A stretch of 32,013 bases of DNA from Flavobacteriales bacterium UBA7325 (GTDB taxonomy: Bacteria > Bacteroidota > Bacteroidia > Flavobacteriales_D > Crocinitomicaceae): NCBI GenBank assembly GCA_002471375.1, contig DKPV01000065.1:1-32013 (forward strand), written 5' to 3'. Position numbers and translations under genes: made by a program. This document shows positions 1 through 8,163 of the stretch, in pieces. How positions within the stretch are numbered: position 1 is the stretch's first letter; every line of letters begins with the position of its first letter. The notes under the pieces are model-generated. The model ran no database searches. It had not been told where the DNA came from and saw only the letters and a list, made by a program, of their open reading frames with translations.

Positions 1-680
1 GAATCAAATGCTGATGTATTCGTTTTATAGGAAGTATTTCACAGAACAGTGCGTAAGAGATTTCTTAAAGTACTCTGCGAAAAATATCCCTATCACTCAT
101 GTAGAGGTAAACGGAGTTGGCTAGCCGTATCCTCTAGAGTTTGCATTCTAACTCAGGATAGCATCATCTCTGAGTCCGGCGTTTATTTCAAAAGAGCAAA
201 AGGATCAGATGGACTCGCGAAAAAAGGAGTGTTAATGGTTAATATGAACCATAAGGGTAAACTAATTTCAATTTACGGAACACATCTTCAAGCGAGTGGT
301 GGCGGTGAAGGTAATGTCATACGCAAAATCCAACTCAAGCAACTATCCACTTTTATCAGTGAGGCACCTGATATCAACGAAGTAATCTTAGCTGGAGATT
401 TCAATACTCGAGTAGAAAGCAACAATTTTGAATAGGCCATTAATTCTAAGAGTGTTCAGAACTGCCAGCCAATCGAAGAAATCAAGTGTACCGCAAATTT
501 TTCAGATCACAGTTGAACTTCGACAACAGGAAAATCAACCTGGATTGATTTCATTTTTTTCAAGCGTTTAAGGGCTTTTAAGCGCAGACCGAGTAGAATT
601 GAGGAGCCCTGATGCAGGCGCGAAAAGGAAAAAGTGAGAATTTCGGATCACAACCCTATCATCGTTATTTTCGATGGTAG
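1..680 (+). pseudogene. Decayed endonuclease/exonuclease/phosphatase (sphingomyelinase-like) family gene, 5' end outside window
   Basis: Frame 1 reads as one continuous EEP-fold protein from the window edge to about base 680, broken by four in-frame stops: TAG 28-30, TAG 433-435, TGA 514-516 and TGA 610-612. The pieces keep the family landmarks in order: ADVFVL*EVFH, where the stop sits on the Gln of the metal-binding Q-E motif; GVYFKRAKG; YGTHLQA; LAGDFN; WIDFIFF; and the terminal catalytic motif ISDHNPIIVIF. No frameshift separates them. A recoverable open stretch covers 49-435 (128 codons from a GTG). The first and third stops are one C-to-T change from Gln and Arg codons. The gene has no stop of its own and stays open into mutS2. 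In life this would be a metal-dependent phosphodiesterase, perhaps secreted; the substrate cannot be told. Other genes here end with TAG, so recoding is not an explanation. Confidence 0.85.
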
Positions 681-720
681 AGGCATCTTTTTCGTACTTT
701 TGAAGCCTTGCAATGAACAA

Positions 721-2862
721 ATGTCAAATTTAGCAGCAGATTCGCAAACAGTAAAAGACCTTGAATTTCCGATCATCCGTGATTGGTTGTTTGAATATGC
801 TGTTGGTGATACGGCACAAACGAGACTTAAAAAGCTTGCGCCAAGCAACCGCTCCAAAGAAATCAAAGAAGCGCTCTTAAGCGTTCATGAGCTGAAATCT
901 ATACGGTCGGAAGGTGAAACTTTTCCCCGCATAGAATTCGAAGAGTTGTTGAGCGAAATAAAGCTCATTCCAATTCACAACGCTGCTGTTCAACTCGAAG
1001 GTTTTATGCGCATTCATCTCGCTTCGAGTTTGGTCAACTCTCTTCTATATTTCTTTGACAAGCGTGAAAGCGAGTATCCGTTACTTAGTGATATTGTGCA
1101 AGAAGCCTATTTTACCAAGGAAATTATTGAGGCAATCGAAAAAGTTTTTGATAAGCACGGACACGTTAAAGATGATGCGTCGATTAACTTGGCAACAATT
1201 CGCCGATCGATTCGATCGATTCGTAAGCAAATCAATCGAAACTTTGATCGTGAAGCTCGGAAATTACTAAAGAATAGCGTCCTTGGCGAAACGAAAGAAA
1301 CTTTTATCAATGATCGACGCGTACTTACTGTACTAAGTCAACACAAGCGAAGAATATCAGGCTCAGTTGTTGGATCAAGTAAGACCGGGAGTTTAACTTA
1401 CATAGAACCACAGGTTAATATTCCATTGAATAATGAATTGGAACTTTTACTTGATGACGAGCGAAAAGAGATATTTAAAATTCTGCAAGAGCTTCGTAAA
1501 GAACTGAAAGAGCATCTTGAACTAATTAAGTCTTATCAGAACATTTTGACGGAACTCGATTTCATCAATGCGAAGTGTAGACTTGCTATGGAACTCGACG
1601 CAAACCTTCCATCAATTGTTGATACTCAGGAACTCGAGGTTACGGATGGATATCACCCCATTCTTTGGAAATCGAACAAAACACAAAACAAGCATACCTA
1701 TCCGCAGTCAATAAAAATGGATAAGTTCTCAAGAATGCTGGTTATATCTGGACCTAATGCTGGGGGTAAAAGTATTACGCTGAAGTCAATTGGCCTTTTG
1801 CAAATCATGCTTCAATCCGGACTTCTTGTGCCAGTCCATAAGAATAGTAAGATGTGCTTCTTCGATCAAATATTAAGCGATATTGGAGATAATCAGTCCA
1901 TCGAAAACGAACTGAGTACTTATTCCTACCGACTCAAGCGGATGAAGACATTTCTCGATGTTGCTAACAAGAAGACGCTATTGCTATTGGATGAGTTTGG
2001 AACCGGCTCTGATCCCGATCTAGGAGGGGCATTAGCTGAATCAATATTTGAATCTTTTTATAATAAGAAATGTTTTGGAGTTGTCACCACGCACTACGCT
2101 AACATTAAATTGAAAGCAGATCAACTTAGAAATGCCGTAAATGGGTGCATGCTTTTCAATTCTGAAACGCTAGAGCCCACCTACAGATTCTCAGTAGGTC
2201 AACCTGGTAGTTCATTTACCTTTGAGGTTGCTGAGATAAACGGAATCCCACCAGAGGTAATTGAAGGTGCGAAAAGCAAGCTTGATTCGAAGAAGGTGAA
2301 AATGGATCGATTACTTAACGACCTTCAAAAAGAAAAGACTTATTTAGAACGCCTCAATAAAGAGCACATTGAAGCACAGCGCTTGGCACAGGAAGCACTC
2401 AATGAATATGAGGTCTCCAAATCTAAGTATGACGAAAAACTGAAACACCATCGAGAGCAGGCAGAAAGTAACAATAAGCTGATACAGTCTGGCAAGAAAA
2501 TGAAAGGTTTTATTGATCGATACAATTTAAAATCGCGGAAGAAAACGATCAACAATCCTCTTCTCGAAGATGTTAAGAAGTACATAGCTCTCGAAAAATC
2601 AAAGATCGAAGCTGGTATCCAACAACAAAAAGCAAAAGACAAGGAAAAGCAGATAGGTAAATCGAAGAAGCCGAAAAAACCCGTAGTAGATCAATTCCAA
2701 CGTCAAAAAATCAAGCTAGGATCTCGCGTCAAACTTATTGCTACCAAACAAATTGGAAATGTAGAAGAAATCTCTAAAGACACTGTTGTGGTGACTTTCG
2801 GTTTTGCAAGAATGAAAGTAGACCGAGATAAACTGATGTGGGTTGAGGATCAGAAAAAGTAG
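721..2862 (+). CDS. mutS2: MutS2-family ATPase without Smr domain
   Basis: 713-residue MutS2-type protein. MutS2 proteins act on branched DNA or on collided ribosomes rather than in classical mismatch repair. Visible parts: MutS core and lever helices in residues 1-330, Walker A GPNAGGKS at 344-351, Walker B and signature LLLLDEFGTGSD at about 420-431, H-loop TTHYA near 456-460, a long charged coiled coil at about 500-620, and a small basic KOW-like C-terminus (residues 660-713). The protein stops there, so the C-terminal Smr nuclease domain of Bacillus-type MutS2 is missing. From memory this short form is common in Flavobacteriia. I chose ATG 721: the frame is open back to GTG 634, but those 29 extra codons encode the SDHNPIIVIF end of the upstream pseudogene. 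The gene converges with the membrane MutS-like gene, 6 bp apart. Confidence 0.9.
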   Translation: MSNLAADSQTVKDLEFPIIRDWLFEYAVGDTAQTRLKKLAPSNRSKEIKEALLSVHELKSIRSEGETFPRIEFEELLSEIKLIPIHNAAVQLEGFMRIHLASSLVNSLLYFFDKRESEYPLLSDIVQEAYFTKEIIEAIEKVFDKHGHVKDDASINLATIRRSIRSIRKQINRNFDREARKLLKNSVLGETKETFINDRRVLTVLSQHKRRISGSVVGSSKTGSLTYIEPQVNIPLNNELELLLDDERKEIFKILQELRKELKEHLELIKSYQNILTELDFINAKCRLAMELDANLPSIVDTQELEVTDGYHPILWKSNKTQNKHTYPQSIKMDKFSRMLVISGPNAGGKSITLKSIGLLQIMLQSGLLVPVHKNSKMCFFDQILSDIGDNQSIENELSTYSYRLKRMKTFLDVANKKTLLLLDEFGTGSDPDLGGALAESIFESFYNKKCFGVVTTHYANIKLKADQLRNAVNGCMLFNSETLEPTYRFSVGQPGSSFTFEVAEINGIPPEVIEGAKSKLDSKKVKMDRLLNDLQKEKTYLERLNKEHIEAQRLAQEALNEYEVSKSKYDEKLKHHREQAESNNKLIQSGKKMKGFIDRYNLKSRKKTINNPLLEDVKKYIALEKSKIEAGIQQQKAKDKEKQIGKSKKPKKPVVDQFQRQKIKLGSRVKLIATKQIGNVEEISKDTVVVTFGFARMKVDRDKLMWVEDQKK

Positions 2863-2868
2863 CTTAAT

Positions 2869-4635
2869 CTAGACAATTTCCATTTTTCGGAGTAAGAACG
2901 AAGCGTTCATGTTTTGACAAATACCATTTTTCAAACGGTAGTCAAAGAATAGCTCATCATCCACTATTTCGGCGTCAAAATAATAATTCTTGACTTCATC
3001 AAGAGACGCAGAGAGATCACAAAGGCTAAGATCATGCGTTGCAATTATCCCGGTACTTTTTGACTTAACTAGCTTCTGAACGAACTGCTGAGAACCTTCG
3101 GCCTTATCCTTACTATTCGTTCCTTTCAAAATCTCATCCAATATTATAAAGTGATCTTCTACTTGAATTGTATCTATTATAATCTTCAAGCGCTTTAACT
3201 CAGAAAAGAAATAGGACTCATTATCGCTCAATGAATCCGTTGTACGCATGCTGGTAATCAATTTAACTGGTGTATAGCTAAAACTCTTCGCACACACAGA
3301 CAATCCATTATTTGCCATCATTAGACTCAATCCAACTGTTCGTAAAAATGTACTCTTACCCGCCATGTTAGCCCCTGTAATGATGAAAAATTCTTCTACA
3401 TTACTCTTATAGTCATTATCGATACGCCCAGTCGTCTTTAAGAGTGGATGCCCCAACTCTATCGCCTCCATCTGTGCTTTATTCGATGCAATTTTCGGAA
3501 AGACATAACTCGGATTGTTAAACGAATAATTCCCTAGCGAATTCAGAGCATCGAACTCGGCTACAACCTCAAACCACTCTCCTACTATATCTTTATTCTT
3601 AGAAATCCACAATTCAATTTTCCGTGTAATGTGCAAATCACGCAGGAAGAATCCATTTGCTGGAATTGAAATGAATACATTATTTCGTTGATCGAGCGAA
3701 GTGCACAATTTTGAAAACTCCAGCAACAACTCGGATGCCTTGTGTCCATCACGCTCAACCTTCTCTTGTTGGTCGCGCATTAGCTTTGAGTTAAAAGTCT
3801 CAGTTTCTATGTGACCTAATAAACTCGAATATCGCTGAAATACACCGTGAATTTCTCCAAGATGCGTAGCAAGTTTCCCGATTTTTTTCAAGTAACGTCC
3901 AATAATTGCCCCACCGACAAAGAACCAAATTAAAAGGTGGCTCCCAGAAATAATCTCTAAAAAATAAAGTGTAATTGCTGCAAGGGACAACAAGCCAACA
4001 ACGGGAACCACAATTCTCATCGTACTCGGGATAAATGCCTCATAATTGTCGAACCATTCGCGCACGGCACTTGCCCTCACACGAGACTTGAGTAAAGCAC
4101 CTTCAGCCGCGAAACTCTGTCTCCATTCCGCTTTCTGAGCTAACTCTTTAACAGCATCCTGCTTATCAACAATCTGATTGACGTCATTTGATGTTAACTT
4201 TTCAGCGAGCTTACGAGAACCATCTGCGATTTGAGTTCGGTTTAATAATTGAAAAAATGAGGATTCCCCAAAGAGGTCTAAATCCTGACTAAATTCATGT
4301 TGATCGTCATTGAATTCTTCCCCAGTTGGCAGGCCTGTGAGATCTCCCTTCAATACAGCTAGTTCCCTTTCGTTAATTTCGATCAAGGTTTCAGCACGGA
4401 GTTTTACCACTTTAACATTCGTATATCTAAATACCAAATAAACGAACGCTATAATTCCAAAGCCGATTGTTGAACCAAAGAGCAAATTTTTACCCCAGAA
4501 GAAATATGCGCATACCGATACAACAAGAAATACCACTAAACGCACAATTCTAAGAAAACGCATTCGATTAAGAAGAATTGAGCGTTGCGCCTTGTTCTTA
4601 GCTAATTGTTGTTGGTAAAATTCAGATGGCGTCAT
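2869..4635 (-). CDS. Membrane-anchored MutS-like ATPase
   Basis: 588 residues with a MutS-type ATPase at the C-terminus: Walker A GANMAGKST at 421-429, the MutS-specific segment after it (SMRTTDSLSDNESYFFSEL), Walker B FIILDEILKGTN at about 496-507, and ATHD at 532-535. Upstream lies a MutS core-like segment (DLDLFGESSFFQLLNRTQ at about 118-135). Unlike MutS1, there is no mismatch-binding domain I. It also carries four hydrophobic helices at about 30-47, 52-70, 207-226 and 233-250, which predict a membrane protein with a cytoplasmic ATPase. Similar proteins are, as I recall, widespread in Bacteroidota and annotated only as MutS-related. Subfamily and function are unknown. It is the last gene of the tgt - lptG operon, 11 bp behind lptG, and ends 6 bp from mutS2. 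Confidence 0.85.
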   Translation of the reverse strand: MTPSEFYQQQLAKNKAQRSILLNRMRFLRIVRLVVFLVVSVCAYFFWGKNLLFGSTIGFGIIAFVYLVFRYTNVKVVKLRAETLIEINERELAVLKGDLTGLPTGEEFNDDQHEFSQDLDLFGESSFFQLLNRTQIADGSRKLAEKLTSNDVNQIVDKQDAVKELAQKAEWRQSFAAEGALLKSRVRASAVREWFDNYEAFIPSTMRIVVPVVGLLSLAAITLYFLEIISGSHLLIWFFVGGAIIGRYLKKIGKLATHLGEIHGVFQRYSSLLGHIETETFNSKLMRDQQEKVERDGHKASELLLEFSKLCTSLDQRNNVFISIPANGFFLRDLHITRKIELWISKNKDIVGEWFEVVAEFDALNSLGNYSFNNPSYVFPKIASNKAQMEAIELGHPLLKTTGRIDNDYKSNVEEFFIITGANMAGKSTFLRTVGLSLMMANNGLSVCAKSFSYTPVKLITSMRTTDSLSDNESYFFSELKRLKIIIDTIQVEDHFIILDEILKGTNSKDKAEGSQQFVQKLVKSKSTGIIATHDLSLCDLSASLDEVKNYYFDAEIVDDELFFDYRLKNGICQNMNASFLLRKMEIV

Positions 4636-4646
4636 TCAGAGTAGTT

Positions 4647-5717
4647 TTATCTTTGCACGTTTCGGTAGAGTAAATAAGCAACACTTCCGAACAAGATATT
4701 TGGCAACCAAGCCGCCATATATGTTGGAAATCCTAAATTTAACGCGGCTACACTCGTAACTTTCATTGCGAAAATATAGATAAAAATAATACCTAGACCT
4801 AGTGCAATATTAACCCCAATGCCTCCTCTCTTTTTTCGACTTGCTACAGCTACACCAATAATCGTCAAAACATACGTTGAAAAGGGCAATGAGCTGCGCT
4901 CATACAACACTGTCTCATAGGTAGGTACTTGCTTTGAGCCCTTCTTCCGCTCTTTCTCAATAAATTCTTTCAACTCCGAATATGACATCGCTTCGGCGGC
5001 ATTCGAACGCTTTGCCATATCCGACATCACAAATTGAAAAGAGGTATCAATCTTATGCTTTTCAACTATCCGATCTTTCGGATCGCCATAGTGATGGATA
5101 AAACAATCATGCATGGTCCATTTACCATCATTTTCCTCAGCCGACTTTGCATGCAAGAGCGACAGCATGTTCCCCTTATCATCCCATTGCTCAACAGTGA
5201 AGTCATTTGCGAACCCCGTCGAAGAACTATAACTAGAAAAATAGACCACTTGATTTCCTGGATACTCCGCATGATAATCAGAGACCTCCATGGAGTTCCA
5301 GTAATATTTCTCCTCAAATTCTAACCGCACCTTGTTTGCTCTTGGGACTAGTAAATGATTAACGACAAGAGAAAGAAGCATCAATAAGGTTGCTGAAATC
5401 ATAAATGGTCGGATGTATCTTCCAAAATTTCTTCCGCTATTCCATATGGGGATAATCTCCGTATCCTGCGCCATTTTCGAAGTAAACCATATGACTGATA
5501 TAAAGATGATCATCGCCGAGAACATGTTCCCATAGAGCAATATGAAATTCAAGTAATAATCAAAGAAGATTTCATTCCAAGTGGCACCGGATTGAAGAAA
5601 ATCGTTGAGCTTATCCGCTAAATCAAAAACCGTTGTAAGAATCATGATCACCCCCATCATAAAGAAGAAGGTCGTCAAGAATTTCTTGATAATATAACGA
5701 TCAATGATTGAGAACAT
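4647..5717 (-). CDS. lptG: LptF/LptG family permease (YjgP/YjgQ), lipopolysaccharide export
   Basis: 356-residue inner-membrane permease of the YjgP/YjgQ family. In the LptB2FG transporter these subunits extract LPS from the inner membrane and pass it to the LptC-A-D bridge. The N-terminal IIDRYIIKKFLTTFFF amphipathic helix and first TM are typical, followed by TMs at about 55-78 and 101-125, a periplasmic beta-rich domain at about 130-265, and three C-terminal TMs (about 272-290, 298-318, 330-350). The cytoplasmic segment SKMAQDTEIIPIWNSG matches the coupling-helix region that contacts LptB. Length is normal. LptF and LptG are hard to tell apart by eye, so the symbol is a best guess; no lptB is nearby. 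It follows tgt by 2 bp, an adjacency I recall as common in Flavobacteriia. Confidence 0.88.
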   Translation of the reverse strand: MFSIIDRYIIKKFLTTFFFMMGVIMILTTVFDLADKLNDFLQSGATWNEIFFDYYLNFILLYGNMFSAMIIFISVIWFTSKMAQDTEIIPIWNSGRNFGRYIRPFMISATLLMLLSLVVNHLLVPRANKVRLEFEEKYYWNSMEVSDYHAEYPGNQVVYFSSYSSSTGFANDFTVEQWDDKGNMLSLLHAKSAEENDGKWTMHDCFIHHYGDPKDRIVEKHKIDTSFQFVMSDMAKRSNAAEAMSYSELKEFIEKERKKGSKQVPTYETVLYERSSLPFSTYVLTIIGVAVASRKKRGGIGVNIALGLGIIFIYIFAMKVTSVAALNLGFPTYMAAWLPNILFGSVAYLLYRNVQR

Positions 5718-5719
5718 AT

Positions 5720-6850
5720 TTACAATCGAGTTTCTAGTTTAACCACCATTTGGTTTTTCCATTCAGTAAAAGTACCTGCTAAAATCTGCTTTCTAGCCTC
5801 TTTCACTAACCATAAATAGAAGGATAAATTGTGTATGGTCGATATTTGAATCGCTAAATGCTCCTTTGCTTTAGAAAGGTGACGTAAATAAGCTTTAGTA
5901 TAGGTTGAATCCACGAAAGAAGTTCCATTCGGATCGAGTGGAGAAAAGTCCATTTCCCACTTTTTATTTTTAATGTTTATTATCCCTTCAGATGTGAAAA
6001 GCATGCCATGTCGTGCATTCCTCGAAGGCATAACACAATCAAACATATCCACACCAAGAGCGATACATTCTAACAAGTTCGCTGGTGTACCAACTCCCAT
6101 TAAATACCTTGGTTTCTCTTTCGGAAGTACACTACAAACTAAGTCAGTCATTTCATACAACTCCTCTGCTGGCTCCCCTACAGAAAGTCCACCTATCGCA
6201 TTCCCAAATGCATGATGACTAGCGATTGTCTCTGCAGATTCCAATCGTAAGTCTTTGTATACACTTCCTTGAACAATTGGGAACAAGACTTGCTCATGCC
6301 CATATTTTGGCTGTGTATTGTTAAACTGAGTGAAGCAACGTTTCAACCACCGATGCGTCATGTGCATCGATTTCTTTGCATAATTATATTCACACGGATA
6401 CGGAGTACACTCATCAAATGCCATAATGATATCCGCACCAATAGAGCGTTGGATATCCATCGCGACTTCTGGTGAGAAAAAATGACGACTCCCATCGATA
6501 TGAGACTTGAAAGTAACGCCCTCCTCTTTGATATTTCTAGTTCCCGCAAGAGAATATACTTGATATCCTCCGCTATCAGTTAAAATTGGTCTATTCCAAT
6601 TCATAAATTTATGCAGACCTCCAGCAGCTTCCATTACCTCCATTCCCGGACGCATAAATAGATGATAGGTATTCCCAAGTATTATTTGGGCTTCAATATC
6701 TTCTTCTAACTCATGCTGATGAACTCCTTTCACACTCCCAACCGTTCCAACTGGCATGAAAATGGGTGTTTCGATCACACCATTATCTGTTTTTATTTCT
6801 CCAGCTCGAGCATGCGATTTCTCGTCCGATTTTAGTAATGAAAATTGCAT
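5720..6850 (-). CDS. tgt: Queuine tRNA-ribosyltransferase, zinc cysteines absent
   Basis: 376 residues. Tgt exchanges guanine-34 of GUN-anticodon tRNAs for preQ1, the first tRNA-bound step of queuosine synthesis. The barrel motifs are intact: TDSGGYQVYSL (Asp92, general acid/base), FDECTPYP at 145-152, GGLSVGEP at 220-227, YLMGVGTP at 249-256 and GVDMFDCVMPSRNARHG with nucleophile Asp271. The C-terminal zinc site is odd: where E. coli Tgt has CDCYTC, this protein has GTSFVD (309-314), so all three cysteine ligands are replaced, while the His ligand (STIHN, His340) stays. I recall the same loss in other flavobacterial Tgt proteins, so it is more likely a lineage variant than decay. First gene of the operon with lptG and the MutS-like gene; a -7-like element lies at 6873-6880. 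Confidence 0.95.
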   Translation of the reverse strand: MQFSLLKSDEKSHARAGEIKTDNGVIETPIFMPVGTVGSVKGVHQHELEEDIEAQIILGNTYHLFMRPGMEVMEAAGGLHKFMNWNRPILTDSGGYQVYSLAGTRNIKEEGVTFKSHIDGSRHFFSPEVAMDIQRSIGADIIMAFDECTPYPCEYNYAKKSMHMTHRWLKRCFTQFNNTQPKYGHEQVLFPIVQGSVYKDLRLESAETIASHHAFGNAIGGLSVGEPAEELYEMTDLVCSVLPKEKPRYLMGVGTPANLLECIALGVDMFDCVMPSRNARHGMLFTSEGIINIKNKKWEMDFSPLDPNGTSFVDSTYTKAYLRHLSKAKEHLAIQISTIHNLSFYLWLVKEARKQILAGTFTEWKNQMVVKLETRL

Positions 6851-6872
6851 AAATTAATATTTGAAAATCGAG

Positions 6873-6880
6873 CAAAGATA
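6873..6880 (-). promoter_or_regulatory. Putative Bacteroidota -7 element for the tgt operon
   Basis: Read on the minus strand this is TATCTTTG, matching TAnnTTTG exactly and ending 22 nt before the tgt ATG. No clear -33 TTG was seen. Confidence 0.45.
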
Positions 6881-6967
6881 AGGATTTGAACTGTTTGTGG
6901 TGTCGTTTCGATCAATAATCGAATTGTTCAAGATCGATCTACAATAAAATGTTCATAAATCCGCATG

Positions 6968-6984
6968 CTACGAATCGATCGTAG
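6968..6984. promoter_or_regulatory. Inverted repeat upstream of the glycosyltransferase-sigma operon
   Basis: CTACGA and TCGTAG flank a 5-nt spacer, 12 bp upstream of a -7-like element (CATCTTTG, 6997-7004, one mismatch to TAnnTTTG) that lies 16 nt before the glycosyltransferase ATG. It could be an operator or chance; the whole 6890-6985 stretch is rich in GATCGA-like words. Confidence 0.2.
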
Positions 6985-7020
6985 GCAAAAGCATCCCATC
7001 TTTGTATAAAATTCAATTGC

Positions 7021-8163
7021 ATGTTGGAATACCTTCCGGATTTTGATTTTTATGAACTTGAAACTTATCTTTTCTTAGGTTTCTGTGTCTTTGCCGGTAT
7101 GCAATTAATATTCCTACTATTCGTCTACGGGAAGGTGGCATTTCACCGTATTCAAAAGGAGAAAAACCCGAACAATACGCCACCGGTAAGTATAATCATC
7201 GCAGCTCGAAACGAATCAGAGAATCTCTACCAATATCTTCCAATAATACTTGATCAGGATTACCCTGAATTTGAAGTAATCGTGATCAATCATCAATCAA
7301 TCGATGACTCTAAATATGTTCTTGGCGCTTATGAAGAACAGTACAAGAACCTCCGGATAATCACTGTTGAACCAAGTAAACACATGAAGTTCGGAAAAAA
7401 GCTTCCACTAACAATTGGAATTAAAGGAGCTAAATACGAGCATCTGCTTCTCACTGATGCAGATTGCAAGCCACGTTCCGAACATTGGCTAAAGAGCATG
7501 GCCAATCGCTTTAGCGATAAAAAACAGCTCGTACTTGGGTATGGTCCTTATTACCGAAGAAAAGGATTCCTTAATCGACTTATTCGATTTGACACAGCTT
7601 GGATAGGTATGAGCTACTTATCGATGGCTAAAATAAGAATGCCATATATGGGCATAGGGCGAAACCTAGCCTACACTAAGACAGTCTTTGAATCAACTAA
7701 AGGATTTAAGTCTCATTACTCTCTTCCATCCGGTGATGATGACCTATTCATACAAGAAGCAGCAAAAAAAAGAAATTACGTCATCAATATTGAACCTGAT
7801 TCCTTCTGCTACTCTAAGGCTTCAGATAGCCTAGGCAGCTGGCTCAGACAGAAGTCTAGACACTTCACCACATCAGGCCACTACAAGGTTTTCAAAAAAC
7901 TGATGTTAGGAATATATCCGTTGAGCCTGCTTTTGATGTTAGGAACCTTCGTTTCTTTGATGTTCTATTACGAATATCTATGGATTACGCTGGCAGTATT
8001 TTTGCTTGTACTAATAATCAAATGGATCGTTCTAGGTAAGGCGTTTAAAAAACTGAGAGAAACAAAGTTCATCGTTTGGATCCCTTTATGGGATATTTTC
8101 TATGCGCTTTGGACCCCAGTAATGTATTACTCAGTAAGTAAAAGAGATATAGAAAAATGGTAA
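7021..8163 (+). CDS. Membrane family 2 glycosyltransferase
   Basis: 380 residues: an N-terminal TM (about 18-38), a GT-A catalytic domain beginning PPVSIIIAARNESENL (54-69), the metal-binding DAD motif (LLLTDADCK, Asp146 and Asp148), an acidic acceptor-site motif SGDDDLF near 238-244, and the Q-x-x-R-H variant of QxxRW at 277-281, followed by two to three C-terminal TMs (about 295-360). This architecture is shared by membrane GT2 enzymes that build surface polysaccharide or glycolipids. The nucleotide-binding strand reads VINHQSIDDS, with Asn-His where DD is common. The substrate is unknown. The last codons overlap the sigma-factor start, so the two are probably translationally coupled. Confidence 0.85.
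   Translation: MLEYLPDFDFYELETYLFLGFCVFAGMQLIFLLFVYGKVAFHRIQKEKNPNNTPPVSIIIAARNESENLYQYLPIILDQDYPEFEVIVINHQSIDDSKYVLGAYEEQYKNLRIITVEPSKHMKFGKKLPLTIGIKGAKYEHLLLTDADCKPRSEHWLKSMANRFSDKKQLVLGYGPYYRRKGFLNRLIRFDTAWIGMSYLSMAKIRMPYMGIGRNLAYTKTVFESTKGFKSHYSLPSGDDDLFIQEAAKKRNYVINIEPDSFCYSKASDSLGSWLRQKSRHFTTSGHYKVFKKLMLGIYPLSLLLMLGTFVSLMFYYEYLWITLAVFLLVLIIKWIVLGKAFKKLRETKFIVWIPLWDIFYALWTPVMYYSVSKRDIEKW

Noticed and set aside
49..435. A 128-residue ORF from a GTG as a complete gene
   Set aside because: It lacks both the start of the EEP domain and the terminal SDH motif, which are found in the same frame beyond stops.
1..720. Reassigned stop codons as an explanation for the in-frame TAG/TGA codons
   Set aside because: Intact genes in the window (mutS2, sppA, tolC-like) end with TAG and others with TGA, and two of the three broken genes also carry frameshifts, so ordinary decay is simpler.
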